This document shows, piece by piece, positions 54,841 to 62,781 of a DNA stretch of 64,000 nucleotides. Made by a program: the position numbers and the translations under genes. The stretch is from an uncultured Tateyamaria sp. Lineage in GTDB: Bacteria; Pseudomonadota; Alphaproteobacteria; Rhodobacterales; Rhodobacteraceae. The stretch is taken from assembly GCF_947503705.1 (NCBI RefSeq), contig NZ_CANNES010000005.1:124001-188000 (forward strand). The letters are read 5' to 3'. Each line of letters starts with the position of its first letter. Within the stretch, counting starts at the first letter, position 1. The notes under the pieces are model-generated. The model had not been told where the DNA came from. It made no database searches and worked only from the letters and a program-made list of their open reading frames with translations.

Positions 54841-55788
54841 CTAGTCCTCTGCCGGGGTTGTGCGGGCTGCTTCGATCTCGGCCAGTCGGCGCTGAAAGCG
54901 GGGGGCCTTCATCCGGCTGGTGATGTTGCGCGCCATGACCTCGACCATATCGATGCGTTCTTGCCCATCAAGCGCCGCCATCAGGCGACGCAGATAAGGG
55001 GGGTGGGACCGCCGTGCACGGTGCATGCGGGCAAAACTTTCGACCGTCAGCGCATCCTCAGCCATTGCGTCGAGCAGCGAATAGAGCTGGCCCATCGCCA
55101 TCAAATCACGCTGGATCGCGTCGCCCATGAACCGCATCCGCAATTTGGTCACGCCGGGGCGGGTAAAGAGGGCCGCGTGCATTGCATCCAGCGTCTCCGC
55201 AGGGTCATAGATCACAAAGGCCGCGTCGCATGCGTCTAGCATATCGGGCGCATAGCCATAGCGATCGGTGAAATTCTTGCGCCGCATTTCGACAAAGCGA
55301 TCGTCCCATTCGGTTACGCGTGGATCAAGCGTGGCCTGGGGTTGGATCGCCAGCACACGCGCGCCGGGCGCGGCCACAGAAAACGCAGCGGCGGCGTAGC
55401 CGCAGGGGCCCGCGCCGTAAAACAGGATTGTCTCGAAATCGTCAAAAAAGCCGTCGTCGATCATGTGATCAAAAAGGCCGATGACCTTGGGATCGCGAAA
55501 CCAGGTATCGCCATCACTGGCCAGACATAGATGCGACCAATCATTGTCGCGCACCATTTGCCAACCCAGCGGCTCTGCGCTCTCGGTCAGGGCGCGCATG
55601 CCCTGAATGCTTTCGAAGGTGACCAAAAGGGTGCTGCCGCGGCGCACGTGGGCCGCGAAATGACGTTTGCCAAGAGGTTGGAAAAACCCATGCGCCTGCG
55701 CGACACCCGCAAGCCGGGTTAGCCATTCGCGCTTGGTCAGATCGGCCAGATCAGCCTCGAAATCGTTAAACGTGTCCTGCATCGACAT
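54841..55788 (-). CDS. Alpha/beta-hydrolase-like protein, unknown (no obvious nucleophile)
   Basis: The 315-residue product is soluble. Its core has a strand-turn-helix, TILFYGAGPCGYAAAAFSV, at the place and with the shape of a nucleophile elbow, but Gly stands where Ser would be. VLAIQPQATLDPRVTEWD follows as the next strand. Relatives in Rhodobacterales have been labelled phosphoadenosine phosphosulfate reductase, which I cannot support from sequence because no PAPS-reductase motif is visible. Its position next to the glycan/sulfation operon suggests a surface-glycan role. The 85 bp upstream hold only a probable promoter. Confidence 0.6.
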   Translation of the reverse strand: MSMQDTFNDFEADLADLTKREWLTRLAGVAQAHGFFQPLGKRHFAAHVRRGSTLLVTFESIQGMRALTESAEPLGWQMVRDNDWSHLCLASDGDTWFRDPKVIGLFDHMIDDGFFDDFETILFYGAGPCGYAAAAFSVAAPGARVLAIQPQATLDPRVTEWDDRFVEMRRKNFTDRYGYAPDMLDACDAAFVIYDPAETLDAMHAALFTRPGVTKLRMRFMGDAIQRDLMAMGQLYSLLDAMAEDALTVESFARMHRARRSHPPYLRRLMAALDGQERIDMVEVMARNITSRMKAPRFQRRLAEIEAARTTPAED

Positions 55789-55873
55789 ATCCTTACTCTC
55801 CCACGCGTCTGAGACATGGGTTTAGGATGGCTCTATCGGCGTATTGCGGCAGAATTAGGGAAAATTTGAGCGA

Positions 55874-56917
55874 CTATTGCGCCTGTTGCCGTGCGAGATT
55901 TGCGTATCTGACCATGAACTGCGCAGCTTTTTCAGGGACCGGTCGCGAGGTCGGGGTCATGAGCAAGCGCCCAAAAAGCGCGCGATAGGGTTCTTGCTGC
56001 ATCAGCGTGTCAAACCGCCTCTTACGCCACTCCACTGCCTGATCGTGCAGGGTCTGGATACGTGGACTTGCCAATCCTTGCAGCGCCATCTTGCTGCGTT
56101 CGGACATACGGTGGATTGACGTGTCTTCTTCAGTGTTCCAATTCCGCTCGACCCAATAATCAAGGCCCAACAAGTCCTCCGAATGCACGGCACGGCCCCG
56201 ATCCGCCTTGAGAACATAGCTCTCCATCGTGCCCAACGGATAGTGATTGAGCTGCGCCAAGGCATAGTTGGAGCGGCCAAAGTTGGAAAAGATGCGCCGG
56301 GTTTTGAATTGCTCATCGAGCTCTCGGCCCTCGCCATCGAACCAGCGCGCGTCAGGCAGCCGATCCTCAACCGTGTCGCGGGGGCGGTGAACGCCGGGTT
56401 TGCGATACGTGCCGTCGTTGCGATAAAGCGTTTTGAACATCGCGGCCCGCCATGGCCAATGCATGACCTGAGGGGCGGCACGGGTAAAGGTCTGGGTTGG
56501 CGGCGCGTCGACAAAACGGACTTGCCCGTCATTGCCAAACAGCCGCCAGGTCAGCGTGATTGCGGTTGCCTGGGGGAGAGCAGCCATAAGATCAGACACG
56601 GTGCCATCGCCCGCATGGATATTGACGAATTCATCGACATCAATGGGCAGGATCCAGTCGGCGGATTTCACGACATCCATTTTGGCGGCCATTTTCAGGG
56701 CTGTGAATTGGATACCGCCCTTGTCGTAGGGGCCATCATTGCGCACGTGTGTCAGATGACCATCGGCGGCCAGCGCGTCGAGCATATCGTCGCTGCCGTC
56801 CTGGCAGTCATTGGAAAAAACTAGGAAATCCGTAAAACCACAGGCCTTGTGATGGGCCAACCAGTCCATCAGGAAGGCCCCTTCGTTGCGCACACACAAA
56901 ATTGCTAGGATGTTCAC
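55874..56917 (-). CDS. Glycosyltransferase family 2-like protein
   Basis: The 347-residue product starts MNILAILCVRNEGAFLMDWL with the nucleotide-sugar fold, and has FSNDCQDGSDD and the metal motif LPIDVDEFVNI with Asp93 and Asp95. A MTWRLFGND-like strand and an RGRAVHSEDLLGLDYWVERN region follow, typical of these roseobacter transferases. It is cytoplasmic, with no membrane helix. It is the last gene of a five-gene operon, overlapping the FkbM gene by 4 bp. Confidence 0.85.
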   Translation of the reverse strand: MNILAILCVRNEGAFLMDWLAHHKACGFTDFLVFSNDCQDGSDDMLDALAADGHLTHVRNDGPYDKGGIQFTALKMAAKMDVVKSADWILPIDVDEFVNIHAGDGTVSDLMAALPQATAITLTWRLFGNDGQVRFVDAPPTQTFTRAAPQVMHWPWRAAMFKTLYRNDGTYRKPGVHRPRDTVEDRLPDARWFDGEGRELDEQFKTRRIFSNFGRSNYALAQLNHYPLGTMESYVLKADRGRAVHSEDLLGLDYWVERNWNTEEDTSIHRMSERSKMALQGLASPRIQTLHDQAVEWRKRRFDTLMQQEPYRALFGRLLMTPTSRPVPEKAAQFMVRYANLARQQAQ

Positions 56918-57603
56918 GCGGTGCCAAAACCAACGATGCGGCCCGCGCTCAGACGCGGATCATAGGCAAGCCCCGCTTTGGCCGTTGCGTCGAACACCTT
57001 GAGCATACCTTCATGCCCGATATGGGCCGGGTGCAATTTGACCACGACCTGTCGCACGCCTTTGAGGTCCGCGCCGTCAAGCAGGTCAGCCTCGCCCCCT
57101 TCGATGTCGCAGATAATCACGGTCGGTTTGAGCGCCGTCAAAGTGGTTTTCATGTTCAACATTTCGACAGTCGTTTCTGTCGCCTCTTCGCCTTCAATCG
57201 GGGTGAGGGACGAAGCGGCAAAAGGGGCACGCACATAAAATGGAACGGTCGATTTTCGCTTGCCCAGGACCGCGTGGTTCAGCGTGACGCCGTCGATGCC
57301 ATTGGTGGCCAACATCGCCTCGGCGTAAGTCAGAAGGGTTGCGTTGCCGTCATAGCCGTGGATGGCTGCAACATCGCGTCGCTTGGCCAGCATGCCCGCG
57401 ACAAAGCCGAGGCCACAGCCCAGATCCAGAACGGTGTCGCCAGCGCGCGTTGCCTTGAGGGCGGCGGCGGTCAGGTCACGCTCGTACCCGTTTTCGCGCA
57501 GCAAACCGCGCACCTTTCCGGTGAGATAGGTGCCGTCCTTGGGGAACTTCAGGCCACGTGATTTGATGTAACCTGTTGGATCAATTGAAGTACTGCCATC
57601 CAT
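56914..57603 (-). CDS. FkbM-type SAM-dependent methyltransferase
   Basis: I start at ATG 57603 because GGAGAG lies 5 bases before it and the previous stop is 1 bp away. The 229-residue product has SAM motif I VLDLGCGLGFVAGML (58-72), a Gly/Asn-Asp strand IHGYDGN, and IICDIEGGEADLLDGAD, the FkbM hallmark. It probably O-methylates a sugar of the glycan made by its neighbours. Confidence 0.85.
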   Translation of the reverse strand: MDGSTSIDPTGYIKSRGLKFPKDGTYLTGKVRGLLRENGYERDLTAAALKATRAGDTVLDLGCGLGFVAGMLAKRRDVAAIHGYDGNATLLTYAEAMLATNGIDGVTLNHAVLGKRKSTVPFYVRAPFAASSLTPIEGEEATETTVEMLNMKTTLTALKPTVIICDIEGGEADLLDGADLKGVRQVVVKLHPAHIGHEGMLKVFDATAKAGLAYDPRLSAGRIVGFGTA

Positions 57604-57604
57604 A

Positions 57605-59968
57605 TCAACTCTCCATGTCAAGGGCGAGGGCATAGGCCACCCGCTCGGTCTCGGTCAATTTGACCTTGAGGGCCTGTTCATACAGGTCTTTGAATTCGGG
57701 GTTGGCGTGCAATTCATCCGCCTTGGCACGATGCCAGGCGAGGCCCTTTTCGTGCCAACCGCGCAAGGTGTCATCAGCCATAAGCGCCTCGTATTCCGCC
57801 CGCATGCGCGGCAGGTTGCGTTTGATCGTGATGTCGCGGAAATCTGACCAATCCATGCGGATCCAGTAGTTTATCCCGATGGAGCGATCCACATGCAGCG
57901 CGCGCCCCCTTTGCCGCTTGATCAGAAAGCTCTCGGCAGAGCGCAAAGCGTAGTGATTCAGCTGAAGCAGATCGTAGCCAATTGACTTTTTCGAACTTCT
58001 CCAGCCATTTTCGGCGACCTCTTTGGTCATATCCTTGCCAGAACCATTCACCCAGCGCACTTTGTTGGAAAACTTGGGATCAAGCTTGTTTGGGCGGTGG
58101 CAACTGATCTTTTCGTAGGCGCCGATGTTCTTGAACATGGTCTTGAAGCCCCAGACCGTGTGCGGCTTGGGACAAAATTTCGGGGCGCAGTGATCAAACT
58201 GGTCAATGACGAAGTCGTCTTTCAAATCGGTCACCCCGTTGTGCCCGAAAAGTCGCCAGGTCATCGCCACATTGGTAGCATCTGGCACCGCGTCAAAGAA
58301 ATCCTGCAACGTCCCGTTTCCGGTGCGTACATTCATGAATTCATCCACGTCGATATGGATGATCCAATCGGCATTCTTGATCAGTGGTTCCTTGAGCGAC
58401 TGGTTCAGCGCATATTGCTGGGGCGAATTGCCCTTCCAGTTGTCGTTGTTGCGGTGCTGGATCACGCCCATTTCCTGCAGACGGTCCAGAATCTCGGACG
58501 TCCCGTCCTCGCAGCCGTTGGTGTAGATCAGGAAATTGTCGACACCCATAGCACGGTGATAAGCGACCCACTCGACGATATAGGGCGCCTCGTTTTTCAT
58601 GCAGCCCACGATGACATTGCCGCTGGAACCCTCGGGCAAGTCGCGGGGTTTGATTGGCGTGTAAGCGGCGGCCAGTTCTTCCTCGTTCACAGCGCCCAGT
58701 TTGTTGTGCGGGGCAAAGGAAGAGGTGCGCAATTTGTGAAAATGCTCGATCGCCGTTTGTGGCATCAACGCGCGGGCGGCGTCGCTTAGCCCGTCTTGTT
58801 TCGCAGCCACTGGGGCAGGGGTGCTGCGTCCATTCATGACCTCAAGATCGGCAACCTTGTACCGGCGTTCTTCCTTTGTGGCCTTGTCGATACGCCACAT
58901 GAAGCCCAGCAGATATTGCGATGCGCGAAATCCTTTTGTTGGATCGGCCTCGACCCAGGCCTTTTTGGCGCGGGGCGCTTTGAACAGTTCGGTGGGGAGG
59001 TCATGGACCTTCGCGATAGCTTTGTTATTGGTGGCGAATGTTTTGGAGATGGCTGAAAGGCTGGCGGGATCAATCGGGTCGCCGTCGACCTTTATTTCAC
59101 CCACGAAAGATCGCCAGAGTTGCCGCGGCAGCACCCGTTTCTCTGATGCCATGACCTGGAGCAAAAGCGCGTTGAGCTGTCTTCCCCGGGCCAGCCAAGC
59201 GGCAGACGGTTCGCGATAGGGCGGAAGCGGAGCGGCTTTGCCAATGGCATGTTCGATCTGGAACGCCTCGCGAAGCTCTTGTGTGACAGTTTCGGAACCA
59301 AACGCCTCGGCATCAAAGGCCCGAAAGGTCACCGCGCCAGCGCCAAAGACGCCGTTCCAAAGGGCCTCAAGGGCTGCAAAGTCCAGCCAGAACAAAGGGC
59401 TTTGCGTTTCGATAAACACGCCAGCTTGTGGGTTTATGATCGGGGCCCGTTGCAAAGCGTCGTCCCACCAGGTTTTGCTCCCCGCCAAAGCCAGTTCCTG
59501 ATCAAGCGGGGTGGCGCGCCCCTCCATGATCTGTTCCGCGTAGTGGCGGGCCAAAAGGCGCGCAGGTTCATCAATATGGGCAACGATCCGAATGTCATCG
59601 GATAGAGGGGTTAACAAATCTCGCAACCGTTCCAACTCCGATTGCGAAAACAGGCTCACCCCTAATTGCGAAGCTGAGAGGATCAGGTGATCAGGGCTAT
59701 GCTGTGCAACTTCTTTCGCCAGCCCTTCGGCCACCTGCTTTTGCAGACTTTCCTGCTTTTGCCGTGTGATAAAGCCACGATTATAGCGGAGCGGATCAAT
59801 GTGCCCAGGATCGGTCACGGCCATATACAATCGTGTATGATTCTTGTTTCCCGGGCTGCGCGCGAAAAGGATGCCTTTGGTCAGCAATTGCTCGCGCTTG
59901 AGTGCCAGCACGGATTGAAGCCGGTCGGCCCCCACCTGTTCCAAACCGATATGCAGGTGGATTTTCAT
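57605..59968 (-). CDS. Fusion: sulfotransferase-like N-terminus and glycosyltransferase C-terminus
   Basis: From the ATG at 59968 (one base shared with the upstream stop) the product has 787 residues. Residues 1-240 resemble the start of roseobacter sulfotransferase-like proteins (MKIHLHIGLEQVGADRLQ, ILSASQLG, RIVAHIDEPARLLA), but the P-loop GxxKTGTT is replaced by GLEQVGADR, so cofactor binding is doubtful. Residues about 452-700 are a glycosyltransferase: VGCMKNEAPYIVEWVAYHR, IYTNGCEDGTSEIL, HIDVDEFMNV with Asp540 and Asp542, and HYALRSAESFLIKRQRGRA. The linker of about 200 residues carries no motif I recognise. A fusion of both activities is rare. Confidence 0.85.
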   Translation of the reverse strand: MKIHLHIGLEQVGADRLQSVLALKREQLLTKGILFARSPGNKNHTRLYMAVTDPGHIDPLRYNRGFITRQKQESLQKQVAEGLAKEVAQHSPDHLILSASQLGVSLFSQSELERLRDLLTPLSDDIRIVAHIDEPARLLARHYAEQIMEGRATPLDQELALAGSKTWWDDALQRAPIINPQAGVFIETQSPLFWLDFAALEALWNGVFGAGAVTFRAFDAEAFGSETVTQELREAFQIEHAIGKAAPLPPYREPSAAWLARGRQLNALLLQVMASEKRVLPRQLWRSFVGEIKVDGDPIDPASLSAISKTFATNNKAIAKVHDLPTELFKAPRAKKAWVEADPTKGFRASQYLLGFMWRIDKATKEERRYKVADLEVMNGRSTPAPVAAKQDGLSDAARALMPQTAIEHFHKLRTSSFAPHNKLGAVNEEELAAAYTPIKPRDLPEGSSGNVIVGCMKNEAPYIVEWVAYHRAMGVDNFLIYTNGCEDGTSEILDRLQEMGVIQHRNNDNWKGNSPQQYALNQSLKEPLIKNADWIIHIDVDEFMNVRTGNGTLQDFFDAVPDATNVAMTWRLFGHNGVTDLKDDFVIDQFDHCAPKFCPKPHTVWGFKTMFKNIGAYEKISCHRPNKLDPKFSNKVRWVNGSGKDMTKEVAENGWRSSKKSIGYDLLQLNHYALRSAESFLIKRQRGRALHVDRSIGINYWIRMDWSDFRDITIKRNLPRMRAEYEALMADDTLRGWHEKGLAWHRAKADELHANPEFKDLYEQALKVKLTETERVAYALALDMES

Positions 59969-60594
59969 CACGCAACCTCGTTCAACTTGTTCACATTTGT
60001 TTTGCCCCACCACTGGATGGGAATTTCCAGAAATCCACTGATAAGGTCGCGGGCGGCGGGGTCAGCAACGTCATATTCCAGAAAACTGTCGTCGCCTGCA
60101 AAAAGGGCGCGCAGATGTGCGTAATGACCATTGATCCAACGAATCCGTTCGGCGCTGGTTTCGCCATACCCTTCGGGCAGACCCGGCACGTTGGCTCCGG
60201 GCAAACGCGCTGTGCCCAGATCGGACCAGGCCAACATAGATTGCGACAGCGCAAAAGGGTCGCGATTTGAGGCCATGAATTTCACGTCCGGATGATGCGT
60301 GCGGATCGCATCTATCAACGCAAAGTCCATCTGCGGCCAGAGCGAGCGACCTTCGCGCAGCACACTCATTTCGGAAATCGCTTCAAAATCAGTGAGGTAG
60401 GCGCCAGGGTCGCCCGTCTCGTAAAACCCGCGATAGAGCAGGTCAGCCACAAAAGCCCCGTGCAACTCAGTCTTGTCCGTCTGTTTTGCGCGTATACGGT
60501 GATCTGCCACAGGCATACCCGACCGACGCAAGGCCCGTGCCAGCGTCGTCGTGCCCGTCTTGGGCAAGCCCAAATTCACCACACGCAGGCTCAT
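59968..60594 (-). CDS. Sulfotransferase family protein
   Basis: The 208-residue product has the PAPS 5'-phosphosulfate loop LGLPKTGTTTLARAL (P-loop 11-17) and a 3'-phosphate site region SNRDPFALSQSM with Arg111 and Ser117/119, so it has the cofactor sites of an active sulfotransferase. The substrate is probably a sugar of the cluster's glycan. It overlaps both neighbours by 4 bp and 1 bp. Confidence 0.87.
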   Translation of the reverse strand: MSLRVVNLGLPKTGTTTLARALRRSGMPVADHRIRAKQTDKTELHGAFVADLLYRGFYETGDPGAYLTDFEAISEMSVLREGRSLWPQMDFALIDAIRTHHPDVKFMASNRDPFALSQSMLAWSDLGTARLPGANVPGLPEGYGETSAERIRWINGHYAHLRALFAGDDSFLEYDVADPAARDLISGFLEIPIQWWGKTNVNKLNEVA

Positions 60595-61619
60595 GCCGCA
60601 GGCTCCATCAGACCCAATTCGACCAACAGCGCTTCTTCCTGTGGCGGCAGGGTGGAGACGGTGCGCAGTTGCGCCTGCATCTGCTGATATTCAGGCTGGG
60701 CCAACAATTCATCCCGTTTGGCGAGGTGACGTTTGACGGCCTCGTCATGCAGCGCCTTGATCTCTTTGTCTTTCTTCAGCTCAGCCAAGGCTTTTTTCAG
60801 ATCGGGCAGATAGCGCGCAATCGATATATCCTCCCAAGCAGGATCATTGCGTTCGCGCCAATATGTGTCGTCAAAGGCCCGGTGTTCGCGGTTCACGTCG
60901 CCCCGGTCATTCTTGACCAGATAGCTGTCGAGAGAACGCAGGGCATAGTGGTTCAGCGTTGCCAATTCTCGAGCCCCATGGGCCGGAAAGCGGCGTAAAC
61001 GGCGCGGGTTGGCAGCCACGAGGAATTTGTGGGGCACCTTGCGGCCTGATCCGTCCGTCCATTCGGGACGTTCCTTGCCCTTGGCAAAGGGCCGGTGCGC
61101 GCCAAAGTATTTCAACGGAAAGTCATGGCGCATCAGCGATTTGACCTCTATCGCGGCCTCGCCGCACCAGATGTCGGGGTTGTGTGATTTGGTAAACTGC
61201 TCAATGACGGGCCGATCCTCGAACCCCTCAGTGCCGTCATTGGCAAAAAACTGAAAGTTCACTGAAATCGCCTGGGGATTGCCGCAAGCGTCGATCAGGG
61301 CGGGGATCGTGTGATCACCTACATGAATGTTCAAGAACTCGTCCACATCCGCGATCCAGACCCAATCGGCGGTGGTGACGATGTCATGGCGGCGCGAATC
61401 CTTCAGCGCTTCCATCTGGTAATTACGACCTTGTGCTGGGTTGGGCAGATGCTGGCAAAGGCCGCGCGCGGCCAGCGCATCCAGCAAATCATCGGTGCCG
61501 TCACTGCAATCATTGGAATAAAACAGGTGGTCGGTCACCCCGATCAGACGGTTGAAGGCGATCCATTCCAACAGGAACGGCCCCTCGTTCTTCACACAAG
61601 TGACAGCCGTAATGCGCAT
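60591..61619 (-). CDS. Glycosyltransferase family 2-like protein
   Basis: From the ATG at 61619 the product has 342 residues: MRITAVTCVKNEGPFLLEWI, FYSNDCSDGTDDLL, IADVDEFLNI with Asp91 and Asp93, and LNHYALRSLDSYLVKNDRGD. It is closely built like the other two transferases of the operon. It is the first gene; a longer N-terminal extension in frame has no ribosome site. The 194 bp upstream are a divergent promoter region shared with the MoxR gene. Confidence 0.86.
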   Translation of the reverse strand: MRITAVTCVKNEGPFLLEWIAFNRLIGVTDHLFYSNDCSDGTDDLLDALAARGLCQHLPNPAQGRNYQMEALKDSRRHDIVTTADWVWIADVDEFLNIHVGDHTIPALIDACGNPQAISVNFQFFANDGTEGFEDRPVIEQFTKSHNPDIWCGEAAIEVKSLMRHDFPLKYFGAHRPFAKGKERPEWTDGSGRKVPHKFLVAANPRRLRRFPAHGARELATLNHYALRSLDSYLVKNDRGDVNREHRAFDDTYWRERNDPAWEDISIARYLPDLKKALAELKKDKEIKALHDEAVKRHLAKRDELLAQPEYQQMQAQLRTVSTLPPQEEALLVELGLMEPAA

Positions 61620-61813
61620 TACACGCCCGCCTTTGGGTTGGGTTCCATCCGCCATCGCCTCTGCTGGGTCCGGGTGCTTTTGTGCCCCATGACCTCTTTT
61701 TCTATCGTTAACATCATGCCAGCCTACGCGAATCACGTCAACGACCATGGGCCACAGCCCTTGACGCCAGCGCCCTGCGATGCAGGTTGGTCACGGGCAA
61801 GGGGAACGAATTC

Positions 61814-62722
61814 ATGCAAGATGTGTCGTCGATTGATGCGGTCCAAGAGATGTTGGCAGGACAAGGCTATGTCTGTGACCGGGCGCTTGGTACGGTTGTG
61901 TTTCTCAGCTTGTCGCTCGGTCGGCCCCTGTTTCTTGAGGGCGAAGCGGGCGTAGGCAAGACCGAGATCGCCAAGGCGCTGGCCGCAGGTCTTGGCCGTC
62001 GGTTGATCCGGTTGCAGTGCTACGAGGGGCTGGATGCATCCTCTGCGGTTTACGAATGGAATTTCCCCGCTCAGATGGTCGCAATCCGCACGGCCGAGGC
62101 CACGGGCGGTGCGGAACGCGGCGCGCTCCAGACCGAGCTTTTCTCGGATGAGTACCTGATCGAACGGCCCTTGTTGCAGGCCATGCGCCCGGATGAAAAC
62201 GGCGCGCCCGTTTTGCTGATCGACGAGCTGGACCGCACCGACGAGCCGTTCGAGGCCTTCTTGCTGGAAGCGCTGAGCGACTTTCAGGTCACAATCCCCG
62301 AACTGGGCACAATCAACGCGCCAGAACCACCCATCGTCATCGTGACCTCCAACCGGACCCGCGAGGTGCATGATGCGCTCAAGCGGCGCTGTCTATATCA
62401 TTGGGTCGACTATCCCGGTTTCGACCGGGAGATGGAGATTTTGACGGCTCGCGCGCCCGCGGCTGCCGCAACGTTGAGCCGCGAGGTGGTGGCCTTTGTC
62501 CAACGTTTGCGGACCGAGGACTTGTTCAAGAAACCCGGGGTCGCCGAAACCATCGACTGGGCCAAGTGTCTGCTTGCACTCGATGTCATTACGCTCAGCC
62601 CCGAGGTTATCGCCGACACGCTGGGCGCAATCCTGAAGTATCAGGACGATATCCAAAAACTGCATGGGTCCGAAGCCAAACGCATTCTGGATGAGGCCAA
62701 GGCTTCGCTGGAGCCCGCCTAG
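61814..62722 (+). CDS. MoxR/CoxD-type AAA+ ATPase
   Basis: The ATG at 61814 follows AAGGGGAA at 7 bases; a GTG at 61787 is less likely. The 302-residue product has Walker A GEAGVGKT (43-50), Walker B VLLIDELDR, and sensor-type VTSNRTREVHDALKRRCLYHW. MoxR ATPases assemble or activate metal enzymes together with VWA proteins; here a VWA gene follows after 59 bp, the classical pairing (CoxD/CoxE). Confidence 0.9.
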   Translation: MQDVSSIDAVQEMLAGQGYVCDRALGTVVFLSLSLGRPLFLEGEAGVGKTEIAKALAAGLGRRLIRLQCYEGLDASSAVYEWNFPAQMVAIRTAEATGGAERGALQTELFSDEYLIERPLLQAMRPDENGAPVLLIDELDRTDEPFEAFLLEALSDFQVTIPELGTINAPEPPIVIVTSNRTREVHDALKRRCLYHWVDYPGFDREMEILTARAPAAAATLSREVVAFVQRLRTEDLFKKPGVAETIDWAKCLLALDVITLSPEVIADTLGAILKYQDDIQKLHGSEAKRILDEAKASLEPA

Positions 62723-62724
62723 AT

Positions 62725-62773
62725 CCTTCTCTGTACTCAAAAAAATCCCGGGGGCCGGGGGCTGACCCCCCGG
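62725..62773 (+). repeat. Dispersed intergenic element, copy E
   Basis: After the MoxR stop comes CCTTCTCTGTACTCAAAAAA, then TCCCGGGGGCC, and a CCGGGGG (62755-62761) / CCCCCGG (62767-62773) dyad just before the next ATG. It has the same order as copies D and A (pyrimidine-rich box, A-run, GC palindrome) and the same orientation relative to its genes. Confidence 0.6.
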
Positions 62774-62781
62774 TACGACAG

